7,696 bases of DNA, from assembly GCA_002344345.1 (NCBI GenBank), contig DDTL01000163.1, positions 1 to 7,696 on the forward strand, written 5' to 3'. The position numbers and the translations under genes were made by a program. The stretch's first letter is position 1. The number at the start of each line of letters is the position of its first letter. The notes under the pieces were generated by a model, which saw only the letters and a program-made list of their open reading frames with translations, had not been told where the DNA came from and made no database searches. Below are positions 1 through 5,387 of this stretch, piece by piece. This DNA comes from Saprospiraceae bacterium UBA2365. Lineage in GTDB: Bacteria; Bacteroidota; Bacteroidia; Chitinophagales; Saprospiraceae.

Positions 1-18
1 TTAGCGGTTCGGTTTTAT
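1..18. repeat. Partial attC-like element at the window edge
   Basis: The first bases (TTAGCGG then TTCGGTTTTATTT) match the outer end of the palindrome at 720-856, where GCG, TTCGG and a T/A-rich tail recur with only single-base indels (bases 4-24 against 848-869). The fragment sits just after the stop codon of the minus-strand gene at 19-687, where an integron cassette would carry its recombination site. Only the edge is inside the window, so the hairpin itself cannot be seen. That this is the end of a second palindrome is inference. Confidence 0.5.
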
Positions 19-687
19 TTATTCATAGTTTGCATTGTCCCAAATTAAAAGTCCACCAATGTTTTCAATTTCCAGTTTTTCGTCTTGATTAACTCTTTCA
101 AGTCGTTGTCCAAATGCATCAAGTTCGGTTTTTACAATTTCAATTGCTTTTCTCAAAGAAGGAATGTCAAACTGAACTATGTTTTTATTCGGTGTCGGTG
201 CAAAGTGTTCGTCAAATTCGCCTACTGTAAAGTCAAAAGTTACTTTGTCTCCGTGAATTTTCACTTGCGGTTCAGGGTGTCCTGCATAAAACCCCTGTTC
301 TTTTCCGTTCGCTATGTTTTCCCAATATTTAAGGTCTGCAAGGTCGCCACAACATTGTGGAAAGTACTTGTCTTGTCCGTCTATGCGAAGTACGTAGCCA
401 CCAAAAAACGCACTTGCTTGTTCTCTTTCATATTTTCCGTATCTCAAATCTTGAGTATGGTCAATTACTAGTTTCGATAAGTTTCTATCGGTTATGTCAG
501 ACAGTCTGTAAAAAGAAGAACCTGCTAAATATGGCTTAAATTCGTCTATAAAGCCTGATTTTTTATAACTATCAGAATTGTATTTGTCCCATAGTTCAGG
601 ATATTCCCAATAAGGGTATTTGTCAGGTGTCGTAACGTCCTGATTGTTATATCCGATTTCAATTACTGGTATCAATTCTATTGTCAT
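19..687 (-). CDS. Uncharacterised 222-aa protein in a cassette-like unit
   Basis: I do not recognise this protein. It starts at ATG 685-687 and reads 222 residues to TAA at 19-21. There is no signal peptide or membrane segment. The N-terminal third is rich in Tyr, Trp, Asp and Pro (for example YPYWEYPELWDKY). A QCCGDLADLKYW stretch lies mid-protein. The C-terminal quarter is probably helical and charged (IPSLRKAIEIVKTELDAFGQ). It looks cytosolic and acidic. The gene is alone between two palindromic attC-like repeats, with its stop about 10 bases from one and its start about 15 bases from the conserved 17-mer (703-719) that precedes the other. This compact single-gene packing is typical of mobile cassettes, whose cargo is often of unknown function or related to defence and immunity. 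No function is claimed. The ORF has no internal stop and ends cleanly, so it is probably real. Confidence 0.8.
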   Translation of the reverse strand: MTIELIPVIEIGYNNQDVTTPDKYPYWEYPELWDKYNSDSYKKSGFIDEFKPYLAGSSFYRLSDITDRNLSKLVIDHTQDLRYGKYEREQASAFFGGYVLRIDGQDKYFPQCCGDLADLKYWENIANGKEQGFYAGHPEPQVKIHGDKVTFDFTVGEFDEHFAPTPNKNIVQFDIPSLRKAIEIVKTELDAFGQRLERVNQDEKLEIENIGGLLIWDNANYE

Positions 688-702
688 TGTCTCTTAGTTG
701 TG

Positions 703-856
703 TTGTCTTTTAAACTGACCGCTAACGGTCGAGTGTATGTGCCGTAAGGGATTGCGGAGTAGTTCCCTGTCCACCGACACGAAAGTTTGAGCGGGCTACA
801 ATGCTTGAATACCCACTGAAACCCTTATGGCATATACACTTTGTTGTGCGTTCGGC
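703..856. repeat. attC-like imperfect palindrome between two gene units
   Basis: The arms 732-750 and 822-840 pair over 19 bp, with 17 Watson-Crick pairs and two G-T wobbles. The loop is about 71 nt. Outside the stem are CGCTAAC (720-726) and GTTGTGCG (843-850), which resemble integron R-box pairs RYYYAAC and GTTRRRY (5/7 and 6/7 matches). From box to box the element is 131 bp, within the known attC range. The 17-mer at 703-719 recurs with one mismatch at 2962-2978 next to a second such element, and the right edge recurs at the window start. Hairpin, boxes and repetition are seen directly. That a recombinase uses it as a cassette site is inference. The near-symmetry leaves its orientation unclear. 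Confidence 0.6.
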
Positions 857-878
857 TTTTATTTATTTCATTTTCTTA

Positions 879-908
879 TTGTAAATTGAAGCAAAGTTAC
901 TAATTTTG
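879..908 (+). promoter_or_regulatory. Putative Bacteroidota promoter of the erm unit
   Basis: TTG at 879-881, a 19-bp spacer and TAATTTTG at 901-908 match the Bacteroidota pattern TTG-N19-23-TAnnTTTG. It lies just outside the attC-like repeat and points towards the erm leader and original start (1146). The -7 box is part of a 19-bp imperfect palindrome (891-909), whose other half gives TAACTTTG on the minus strand. A weak divergent promoter towards the 19-687 gene is therefore possible, but it lacks a well-spaced upstream TTG. Confidence 0.55.
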
Positions 909-1024
909 CATTCAATTATTTAGATTTTTTTCATTATGTATTACAGCAGACCTTGGACGACTATCTAAGTGATAGACAGTCCCAAATAAATTTCCCATAA
1001 TCTTTTTGGCAAGACAAACAGCCT

Positions 1025-1072
1025 ATGTTTTGGTGTGTCGTCATTTTTAATGAAGGCATTTCTTTGTCATAG
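1025..1072 (+). CDS. Putative 15-aa erm leader peptide
   Basis: This short ORF starts with ATG, has 15 codons and ends in TAG; it reads MFWCVVIFNEGISLS. It lies between the putative promoter and the original erm start, 73 bases upstream of that start and about 10 bases before a stable hairpin. Inducible erm genes carry leader peptides of about this size with hydrophobic IAVV or IFVI motifs, where a macrolide-bound ribosome stalls. The VVIF stretch is of that kind. There is no ribosome-binding motif, as is usual in Bacteroidota. A second small ORF of 10 codons (936-968, MYYSRPWTTI) precedes it, and its stop lies in the loop of a weaker hairpin (955-982). Translation and stalling are inferred. 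Since the IS insertion, this leader is followed only by a 7-codon stub. Confidence 0.35.
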   Translation: MFWCVVIFNEGISLS

Positions 1073-1081
1073 TTGCTCTGT

Positions 1082-1133
1082 CAGGTAATACTGTCTTTCA
1101 CATCGCTACGATTTGAATTCAAGTATTCACCTG
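1082..1133 (+). promoter_or_regulatory. Hairpin before the original erm start, attenuator-like
   Basis: CAGGTAATACT (1082-1092) pairs with 1122-1133 over 11 bp with one bulged base (C1128); the loop is about 29 nt. The right arm ends 12 bases before the original erm ATG (1146-1148), close enough to cover the ribosome landing site. Following a short leader ORF, it has the layout of the stem that sequesters the start region in erm translational attenuators. I did not find a convincing competing arm, so the full four-arm switch is not shown. Confidence 0.4.
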
Positions 1134-1145
1134 TAAGAAGTCATA

Positions 1146-1169
1146 ATGAATAAAAATAAATTGAATTAG
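1146..1169 (+). pseudogene. Original 5' end of erm, cut off by the IS
   Basis: ATG at 1146-1148 begins MNKNK, and the IS starts immediately after codon 5 (1158-1160). Reading into the IS end adds only L and N before TAG at 1167-1169. Removing the IS and one copy of the 8-bp duplication joins AAA (1158-1160) to TTG (2134-2136) in frame, giving MNKNKLPVRFTGQHF. This closely matches the remembered Erm(F) start MTKKKLPVRFTGQHF and restores a 266-aa protein, the length of Erm(F). This is therefore the ancestral start codon. Confidence 0.88.
1153..1160. repeat. Left target-site duplication of the IS
   Basis: AAAATAAA directly abuts the left inverted repeat and is repeated exactly at 2126-2133 after the right one. 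Eight base pairs is the duplication length typical of IS1595-family elements. Confidence 0.9.
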
Positions 1170-1183
1170 GCATTTGTAGAATA
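1161..1183 (+). repeat. Left terminal inverted repeat
   Basis: This copy is 23 bp with mismatches to the right copy only at its positions 16 and 18. It starts with TTGAATTAGG and introduces the stop codon TAG that ends the old erm reading frame. Confidence 0.88.
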
Positions 1184-1223
1184 GTAAAAAAAGTAGTAAT
1201 ATTGGGGAATCAAATTTTATATT

Positions 1224-2120
1224 ATGGAGCAAAAGTTTAAAAGCATGACAATTTTTGATTTTCAGGCTAAATTTCCAGATGAGAGATCGTGTATTTCTTA
1301 TTTGGCAGAATTGAAATGGAAAGATGGTTATGTTTGTCCCAAATGTGGTAACAAAAAATATTGTGCAGGTAGTGATGAATTTGACAGACAATGTACAAAA
1401 TGCAATTATCTCGAATCACCTACTAGTCGCACCTTGTTTCACAAAACAAAGTTTTCAATACTCAAAGCCTTTTATATTGTTTTCTATGTAAGCACAAGTA
1501 AGAAAGGCATATCAAGTACAGAATTAAGTCGCAAACTTGGGTTGCGACAGAAAACATGTTGGAGCTTTAAACAAAAAGTAATGCGAGGCATGAAAAGTAG
1601 TGGCAATTTTAAAATTACTGGAAATGCAGAGGTTGATGAGACTGTTGTGGGTGGCCAGGAAGAAGGTGTTCGTGGTCGCAAAAACGGAAAGAAGAAATTG
1701 GTAGTTTTTGCGATTGAACGAAAAGGGAAGGGCGTTAGCCGGATGTATGGTAAGGTCATCAATAAAAGCAGTGCCAAAGAATTAGGCGAATTTATGAAAG
1801 ATGTTATTGATACAGATGCGACTGTAAAAACGGATGAATGGCTAGGCTATACTCCACTAAAGAAGGATTTTATTCATCTGAGTCAAGTAAAATCAGGAAA
1901 AAAGGGAGAAAATTTCCCAGATTTGCATAGAATAATAATGGGCTTTAAAGGCTGGCTGCGAGGAATGCACCATAATGTAAATTACTTACAACGATATATT
2001 GATGAATATTGCTACCGTTTTAATCGATGTCACATGAAGGAAACGATTTTCGATAATCTTCTATTAAGGATGGTTAAGGCAGATCCATTTCCTCAAAAAT
2101 TATATTCAATAAATGCCTAA
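1224..2120 (+). CDS. IS1595-family transposase
   Basis: This 298-aa protein cuts and joins the IS ends. The N-terminal zinc ribbon, typical of IS1595 transposases, has C38-C41 and C57-C60 (CPKC and CTKC). A helix-turn-helix-like stretch follows at about residues 90-120. The ISXO2-like catalytic domain runs from about 130 to 270 with D138 (AEVDETVVGG) and D204 (VKTDEWLGY). The segment FKGWLRGMHHNV...YIDEYCYRFNR is the usual C-terminal signature in Bacteroidota members. I cannot place the third catalytic residue with certainty; the family varies there. The start ATG (1224) lies 41 bases inside the left inverted repeat. The stop (2118-2120) is inside the right inverted repeat and overlaps the new erm start by 8 bp, so the two are transcriptionally and perhaps translationally coupled. 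The gene is intact. Confidence 0.93.
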   Translation: MEQKFKSMTIFDFQAKFPDERSCISYLAELKWKDGYVCPKCGNKKYCAGSDEFDRQCTKCNYLESPTSRTLFHKTKFSILKAFYIVFYVSTSKKGISSTELSRKLGLRQKTCWSFKQKVMRGMKSSGNFKITGNAEVDETVVGGQEEGVRGRKNGKKKLVVFAIERKGKGVSRMYGKVINKSSAKELGEFMKDVIDTDATVKTDEWLGYTPLKKDFIHLSQVKSGKKGENFPDLHRIIMGFKGWLRGMHHNVNYLQRYIDEYCYRFNRCHMKETIFDNLLLRMVKADPFPQKLYSINA

Positions 2121-2125
2121 TTCAA
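2103..2125 (-). repeat. Right terminal inverted repeat carrying a start codon
   Basis: This is the reverse complement of the left end with two mismatches. It contains the transposase TAA (2118-2120) and the ATG (2113-2115) from which the downstream methyltransferase is now read, so one 23-bp repeat ends one gene and begins another. Confidence 0.88.
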
Positions 2126-2919
2126 AAAATAAATTGCCTGTAAGATTTACAGGTCAGCACTTTACAATTGACAAAGTGCTAATTGAAGATGCAATAAAAC
2201 AATCAAGAATTAATCAAAACGATACGGTCTTAGATATTGGTGCAGGAAAAGGATTTCTAACTGTACATCTACTACAAAAGGCAAAATTAGTCATTGCGAT
2301 TGAGAATGATTTTGAGTTAATAACGCATCTAAAACACAAATTTAAACAAACTCAAAACATTCAAGTTTTTGGATGTGATTTCAGGAATTATAAAATTCCT
2401 AATTTTTCGTTTAAGGTTGTTTCTAACATACCATTTGGTATAACATCAGAAATTTTAAAAATATTGATGTTTGAAAATATGGAAAGTTTTCAGGGCGGTT
2501 CAATTTTCCTGCAATTAGAACCTGCTAAAAAGTTATTTGTAGACAAAATCTTTAATCCTTACACTATCCTATATCATACATTTTATAGTTTGAAGATAGT
2601 TTACGAAATAAATCCTAATAGTTTTATACCTCCTCCAACTGTTAAGTCTGCTTTTCTTAAAATTGAACGAAAACCTTTAAATATTGATTTTAATCAGAAA
2701 GTCAAATATTTAAATTTTCTATCCTTTCTGTTACAAAAACCTAATTTACCTGTCAGAACGGCTTTAAAATTAATATTCAGAAAAAGTCAGGTTAATGAGA
2801 TTTCCGAAAAATTTGGAATTAATTTGAACTTAAAAATCGTGAATCTATCTCCAAGTCAATGGGAAGATTGTTTTATTGAAATGCTGAAAGTTGTCCCTGA
2901 AAAGTTCCACCCTTCATAA
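2113..2919 (+). CDS. erm(F)-like: Erm(F)-type 23S rRNA adenine N6-methyltransferase
   Basis: Erm enzymes transfer methyl groups from S-adenosylmethionine to A2058 of 23S rRNA, giving resistance to macrolides, lincosamides and streptogramin B. The 268-aa protein matches remembered Erm(F) along its whole length, including LPVRFTGQHFTIDKVLI, VLDIGAGKGFLTVHLL and the C-terminus VVPEKFHPS. SAM-binding motif I spans residues 39-47, with E64 as the likely ribose-binding acid and D89 (GCDF) at the adenine pocket. The catalytic motif is N105-I-P-F108; the usual Tyr is Phe, which keeps the aromatic stacking. Residues 1-4 (MPNS) derive from the IS inverted repeat and target duplication; the ancestral start was MNKNK. 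All motifs are intact, so activity is likely if it is expressed. Expression now depends on transcription through the IS and on initiation or reinitiation at the transposase stop. It diverges visibly from Erm(F), so it may be a distinct variant. Confidence 0.95.
   Translation: MPNSKNKLPVRFTGQHFTIDKVLIEDAIKQSRINQNDTVLDIGAGKGFLTVHLLQKAKLVIAIENDFELITHLKHKFKQTQNIQVFGCDFRNYKIPNFSFKVVSNIPFGITSEILKILMFENMESFQGGSIFLQLEPAKKLFVDKIFNPYTILYHTFYSLKIVYEINPNSFIPPPTVKSAFLKIERKPLNIDFNQKVKYLNFLSFLLQKPNLPVRTALKLIFRKSQVNEISEKFGINLNLKIVNLSPSQWEDCFIEMLKVVPEKFHPS
2126..2133. repeat. Right target-site duplication of the IS
   Basis: This is an exact copy of AAAATAAA at 1153-1160. It encodes parts of K5, N6 and K7 of the present methyltransferase and corresponds to codons 3-5 of the ancestral gene. 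Confidence 0.9.
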
Positions 2920-2961
2920 TCACTTCTTTTATATTAAGGTGGTATTTCCATTATCGGGGTC

Positions 2962-3040
2962 TTGTCTTTTAAGCTGACGCACAACTTGTTTATACCCGCC
3001 ACAAAACTGTACTTATCCGCCCAGATCAGGTGTATAAGCA
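2962..3040. repeat. attC-like element after erm, probably truncated
   Basis: The 17-mer TTGTCTTTTAAGCTGAC (2962-2978) repeats 703-719 with one mismatch. It is followed by GCACAAC (2979-2985), which equals the R-box-like sequence seen in reverse at 843-850 (GTTGTGC). TGTTTATAC (2987-2995) can pair with GTATAAGCA (3032-3040) over 9 bp. A competing inner hairpin pairs 3012-3021 with 3029-3038. The expected closing box beginning GTT is not visible before the integrase repeat begins at 3054, so the right edge is probably deleted or degenerate. It sits 42 bases after the erm stop, where a cassette site belongs. Confidence 0.5.
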
Positions 3041-3053
3041 CTATGAAGTATGA

Positions 3054-3240
3054 TTTTATCTTCAGGCTCAAATATAAGAAAAGCAGATTACAAATCATCA
3101 AAAGGACTCTTAATTTTTTGGATGGATTTGGTGCTTACATGCGTATAGATTTCAGTGGTTTTACTGCTGTTATGACCGAGCAGTTCCTGAATGTAGCGAA
3201 GGTCAGTACCGTTTTCCAATAAATGCGTTGCATAGCTGTG
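3054..3240. repeat. Direct repeat copy A, at the integrase 3' end
   Basis: This repeats at 4207-4393 with an offset of exactly 1153 bp and about 8 mismatches in 187 bases; weaker similarity continues to about 3273. It covers the last roughly 50 codons of the integrase and 34 bases beyond its stop. Recombination between the copies would remove the entire integrase gene as a 1153-bp unit. Confidence 0.92.
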
Positions 3241-4197
3241 TCTCAGCCAATGCAAACTGACGGGCTTATTGATACCCGCTTTTTTTACTGCTTTCTTCAG
3301 CACATGTTCCAAACTCGTCTCAGAATAAGGTTCTCCGGCATTTTGTCCCTCAAACAGCCATTTGACCGGCTTATAAATCTTTTGATATGACAACAACATA
3401 TCCATAAGTTTTTTACTCAAAGGTACGATCCTGTCCTTCTTCCCTTTCGATTGATGGATGTGTAATATCATCCGGCCGGAATGAATATCCTCCAAACGAA
3501 TATTCAATAACTCACTGCGTCTCAATCCGCAAGCATAAACCAAAGAGAGCATGGCACGGTGTTTCTGATTCTGTGGTGCCTCCAATATCAACTTCACATC
3601 TTCTTTGCTCAATACATTGGGCAATTTTTTTTCTCTTTTTGGCCGATGCAGTTTTTCGAGGTCTAATTTTCGATTGGCGATTTTATCGAAAAAAAGTTTC
3701 AGCGCATTGATCATCTGATTCTGATAACTGGCAGAATAGCCTTTTTCCAAAATATATTCGTTGTTGAATCGAATAACATCATTGTTATCAATCTCCTCAA
3801 CAGATTTCGATTCGAAGAAACTAAGAAAACACTTCAATGCATCGCTGTAAGTTGCTATAGTGTTGGGACTATACCTTTTAGAGTTCAGGAAAGCAATAAA
3901 AAATTCAATATTCTTACGGTTCTCCGGTAAAAGCACGGTATCTTTTCCGGATTTTGGGGTTTTTAATGGTAAAATGGTACGAGGCCTGGTTTTTCGTTTC
4001 AAATTAATCCATGCAATACCTTTAAAAGTACTGAAAAGCAGATCGATGAATTGTTTTTCATTTGGCATTTGCCAGACTTTTTCAGAGACATTCCATCTCG
4101 CTTCTTTGATGGTTTTAATGCAGGCAATCAATTCTTTATCATATGGAAAGTCCAGGGTGATCACTGAGTTTTCGATGAGAGCATTAATAATTTTCAT
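3088..4197 (-). CDS. Tyrosine recombinase / site-specific integrase
   Basis: This 369-aa enzyme cleaves and rejoins DNA through a tyrosine linkage. Residues 10-55 form a small N-terminal domain with FPYDKELI...RWNVSEKVWQMP, like the add-on seen in Bacteroidota integrases. A SAM-like core-binding domain spans about 95-180 and the catalytic domain about 195-355. All catalytic residues are visible: R226 (GLRRSEL), K251 (SKGKKDR), H316 and R319 (HWLRH), H342 (LLGH) and Y351 (IYTHVS). It ends in SPFDDL, similar to the ends of Xer and integron integrases, but the extra helix that marks true IntI between the K and HxxR motifs is missing, with only about 20 residues there. I chose ATG 4197 because the 19 upstream residues of the longer frame are encoded by the 4207-4393 repeat and low-complexity sequence. 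Its 3' end faces the attC-like repeats. Confidence 0.93.
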   Translation of the reverse strand: MKIINALIENSVITLDFPYDKELIACIKTIKEARWNVSEKVWQMPNEKQFIDLLFSTFKGIAWINLKRKTRPRTILPLKTPKSGKDTVLLPENRKNIEFFIAFLNSKRYSPNTIATYSDALKCFLSFFESKSVEEIDNNDVIRFNNEYILEKGYSASYQNQMINALKLFFDKIANRKLDLEKLHRPKREKKLPNVLSKEDVKLILEAPQNQKHRAMLSLVYACGLRRSELLNIRLEDIHSGRMILHIHQSKGKKDRIVPLSKKLMDMLLSYQKIYKPVKWLFEGQNAGEPYSETSLEHVLKKAVKKAGINKPVSLHWLRHSYATHLLENGTDLRYIQELLGHNSSKTTEIYTHVSTKSIQKIKSPFDDL

Positions 4198-4206
4198 AAT
4201 AGAGGG

Positions 4207-4393
4207 TTTTATTTTCAGGCTCAAATATAAGAAAAGCAGATTACAAATCATCAAAAGGACTCTTCATTTTTTGGATGGATTGGGTGCTTACATGCGTATA
4301 GATTTCAGTGGTTTTACTGCTGTTATGACCAGGCAGTTCCTGAATGTAGCGAAAGTCAGTACCGTTTTCCAATAAAAGCGTTGCAGAGCTGTG
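4207..4393. repeat. Direct repeat copy B, upstream of the integrase start
   Basis: This is the second copy of the 187-bp repeat at 3054-3240. It begins 10 bases upstream of the integrase start codon, so any promoter for the integrase must lie in or beyond it. Confidence 0.92.
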
Positions 4394-4426
4394 TTTCACC
4401 TGAATCAAACTGGCGGCGGGTTTATT
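4241..4426 (-). pseudogene. Remnant of a second integrase, C-terminal 61 codons
   Basis: The minus frame ends in SPFDDL and TAA, like the intact gene, and keeps HSSATLLLENGTDFRYIQEL and the Tyr region IYTHVS. It differs where it matters: HWLRH has become IQVKH, losing both the catalytic His and Arg, and LLGH has become LPGH. An extra codon lies before SL. Upstream of about 4430 the similarity fades and a stop appears. It is the 3' end of a tandem paralogue that was deleted and decayed rather than a functional att site, although an att role cannot be excluded. Confidence 0.85.
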
Positions 4427-4430
4427 ATTG

Positions 4431-4810
4431 AATGTTTTTAACTGATTGCAACAGCAAATTCAGAAAAGCCGCCTGCCTGTTAACCTTCTCATCAATCAGG
4501 CAACGTCAATAATTCCTGTACAAGTAAATTGGTCCGGAAACAGAATTCGTTGAATCTTATTCGTACTGTTGTATCTGCATCCTGCATGTTGTGATGTCTA
4601 AACCATTTTTATGAATATTAACTGAGTTCTACTAAAATAGAACCGAAATGGTATCGACTTGAATTTCAGACACGGGTCATAGCACCCAATGACCACCAGG
4701 CTCCTGATCTGCCAGCTATGTCATTATTTTTGAGATTGTAAAATCCGGTTTCATCCATGCAGCAGATACCGATCAGATTAGATGTGTACATCATGCTGTA
4801 GGAACCAGAT
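4431..4810. other. Gene-poor stretch with one short open frame
   Basis: No intact gene is visible here. On the minus strand a 53-codon frame is open from 4827 to a TGA at 4666-4668. It has a possible start within SYSMMYTSN and contains DETGFYNLKNNDIAGRS and GAWWSLGAMTRV, a protein-like composition that could be the end of a decayed gene. A shorter minus frame ends near 4499 (contains MQDADTTVRIRFNEF). Neither resembles a family I know, and neither has a promoter or terminator I can point to. Confidence 0.3.
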
Positions 4811-5125
4811 TTGGTAAACGCTCCATCTTATTTAGCACACTCACGATCTTGGTTAGCACACTCACGATCATGGTTAGCACACTCACGATCTTGGTTAGTA
4901 CACTGTCCATCTTAGTTAGTGCACTCTCAATATTATTTAGCACACTTTCTTTTTAATTTAGCACAGTATCGATCTTAATTAGGACACTGCCAATCTTATT
5001 CAGTACACTTTCAGTCTTAGTTAGTACACTAACTATCTTGATCAGCACACTGACAATCTTATTTAGCACACTATGAATCTAAATCAGCACACTGGCTATC
5101 TTATTTATCACACCTGGTCAAATGA
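4811..5125. repeat. Degenerate tandem array, 15 units of 21 bp
   Basis: Units follow each other without gap or length change, starting at 4811, 4832, 4853 and so on to 5105. The consensus is TTAGCACACT, three to four variable bases, then ATCTTR and one variable base. Units starting at 4832, 4853 and 4874 are almost identical; the first and last are partial. Differences fall mostly in unit columns 2, 5, 11, 14 and 20, a spacing of three. On the minus strand this reads as a heptad of the type N-K-I-x-S-V-L, broken by TAG and TAA in two units; on the plus strand it reads S-T-L-T-I-L-V, also with stops. It could be a dead coiled-coil coding repeat. Exact two-turn spacing is also compatible with an array of protein-binding iterons. 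Confidence 0.85.
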
Positions 5126-5387
5126 TTTGTACAATGTCAAACATTTTGATCAACCGGTAGGGTGATTTCATGGAAAAGCAGGTTTGAATACAAATATATC
5201 CGGTTTTTTCCATGAGAATGAAATAGGGTATATCTGCAGTCGGACAAATTTTCAAATGGTGTTTAATGATGATTAAGATCAAAAGTGTTAAAAATATCTT
5301 AAAATGAGTTTTAAATGATGGTCTGTTTTTAAGTTTTTCGTTCTTTTGTTTTGAAAATGTTTTTATTCACTCATTAATTTTAATTTT
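5126..5387. other. AT-rich leader between the array and the next gene
   Basis: This holds no gene. AT content rises towards the downstream start codon. TTG at 5351-5353 and TAATTTTA at 5375-5382, 21 bp apart, approach the Bacteroidota promoter pattern with one mismatch in the -7 box, but would place transcription start almost at the ATG. The evidence is weak. Confidence 0.3.

Larger units (their letters stand above)
1161..2125 (+). mobile_element. IS1595-family insertion sequence, complete, 965 bp
   Basis: The ends are 23-bp inverted repeats at 1161-1183 and 2103-2125 that agree at 21 positions; the outer 15 bases, TTGAATTAGGCATTT, are perfect on both sides. Flanking 8-bp direct repeats are identical. 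The single transposase gene fills the element, and its stop codon lies inside the right repeat. All parts are intact, so transposition may be recent and the element may still be active. It is inserted within codons 3-6 of an erm(F)-type gene, in the same orientation. Its right end also contains an ATG in frame with erm. The boundary could be blurred because the flanking direct repeat extends to 12 bp, but only these ends give both matching inverted repeats and an 8-bp duplication. Confidence 0.93.

Noticed and set aside
85..539. Plus-strand ORFs of 128 and 60 codons
   Set aside because: They are antisense to the 222-aa gene and have cysteine- and phenylalanine-rich compositions typical of reverse frames.
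955..982. Terminator after the first small leader ORF
   Set aside because: The hairpin is imperfect and is not followed by a T run; it is kept only as possible leader structure.
1119..1777. Minus-strand ORFs of 90 and 97 codons
   Set aside because: They overlap the IS left end and the transposase in antisense; the transposase is clearly the real gene.
1161..2919. A transporter IS carrying erm as a passenger gene, as known for IS1595 elements with a lincosamide gene
   Set aside because: The right inverted repeat and the 8-bp duplication lie at 2103-2133, before most of erm. Erm is the target of the insertion, not cargo.
2962..3222. Plus-strand ORF of 86 codons after erm
   Set aside because: It runs through the attC-like repeat and antisense to the integrase; nearly the same ending recurs in the ORF at 3860-4375 only because of the direct repeat.
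3088..4197. Calling the recombinase an integron integrase (IntI)
   Set aside because: The extra helix between the K and HxxR motifs that defines IntI is absent; only the general C-terminus is similar.
3860..4375. Plus-strand ORF of 171 codons
   Set aside because: It is antisense to the integrase, which has all catalytic residues.
4811..5125. CRISPR array
   Set aside because: Units are contiguous with no unique spacers, and each unit is only 21 bp and degenerate.
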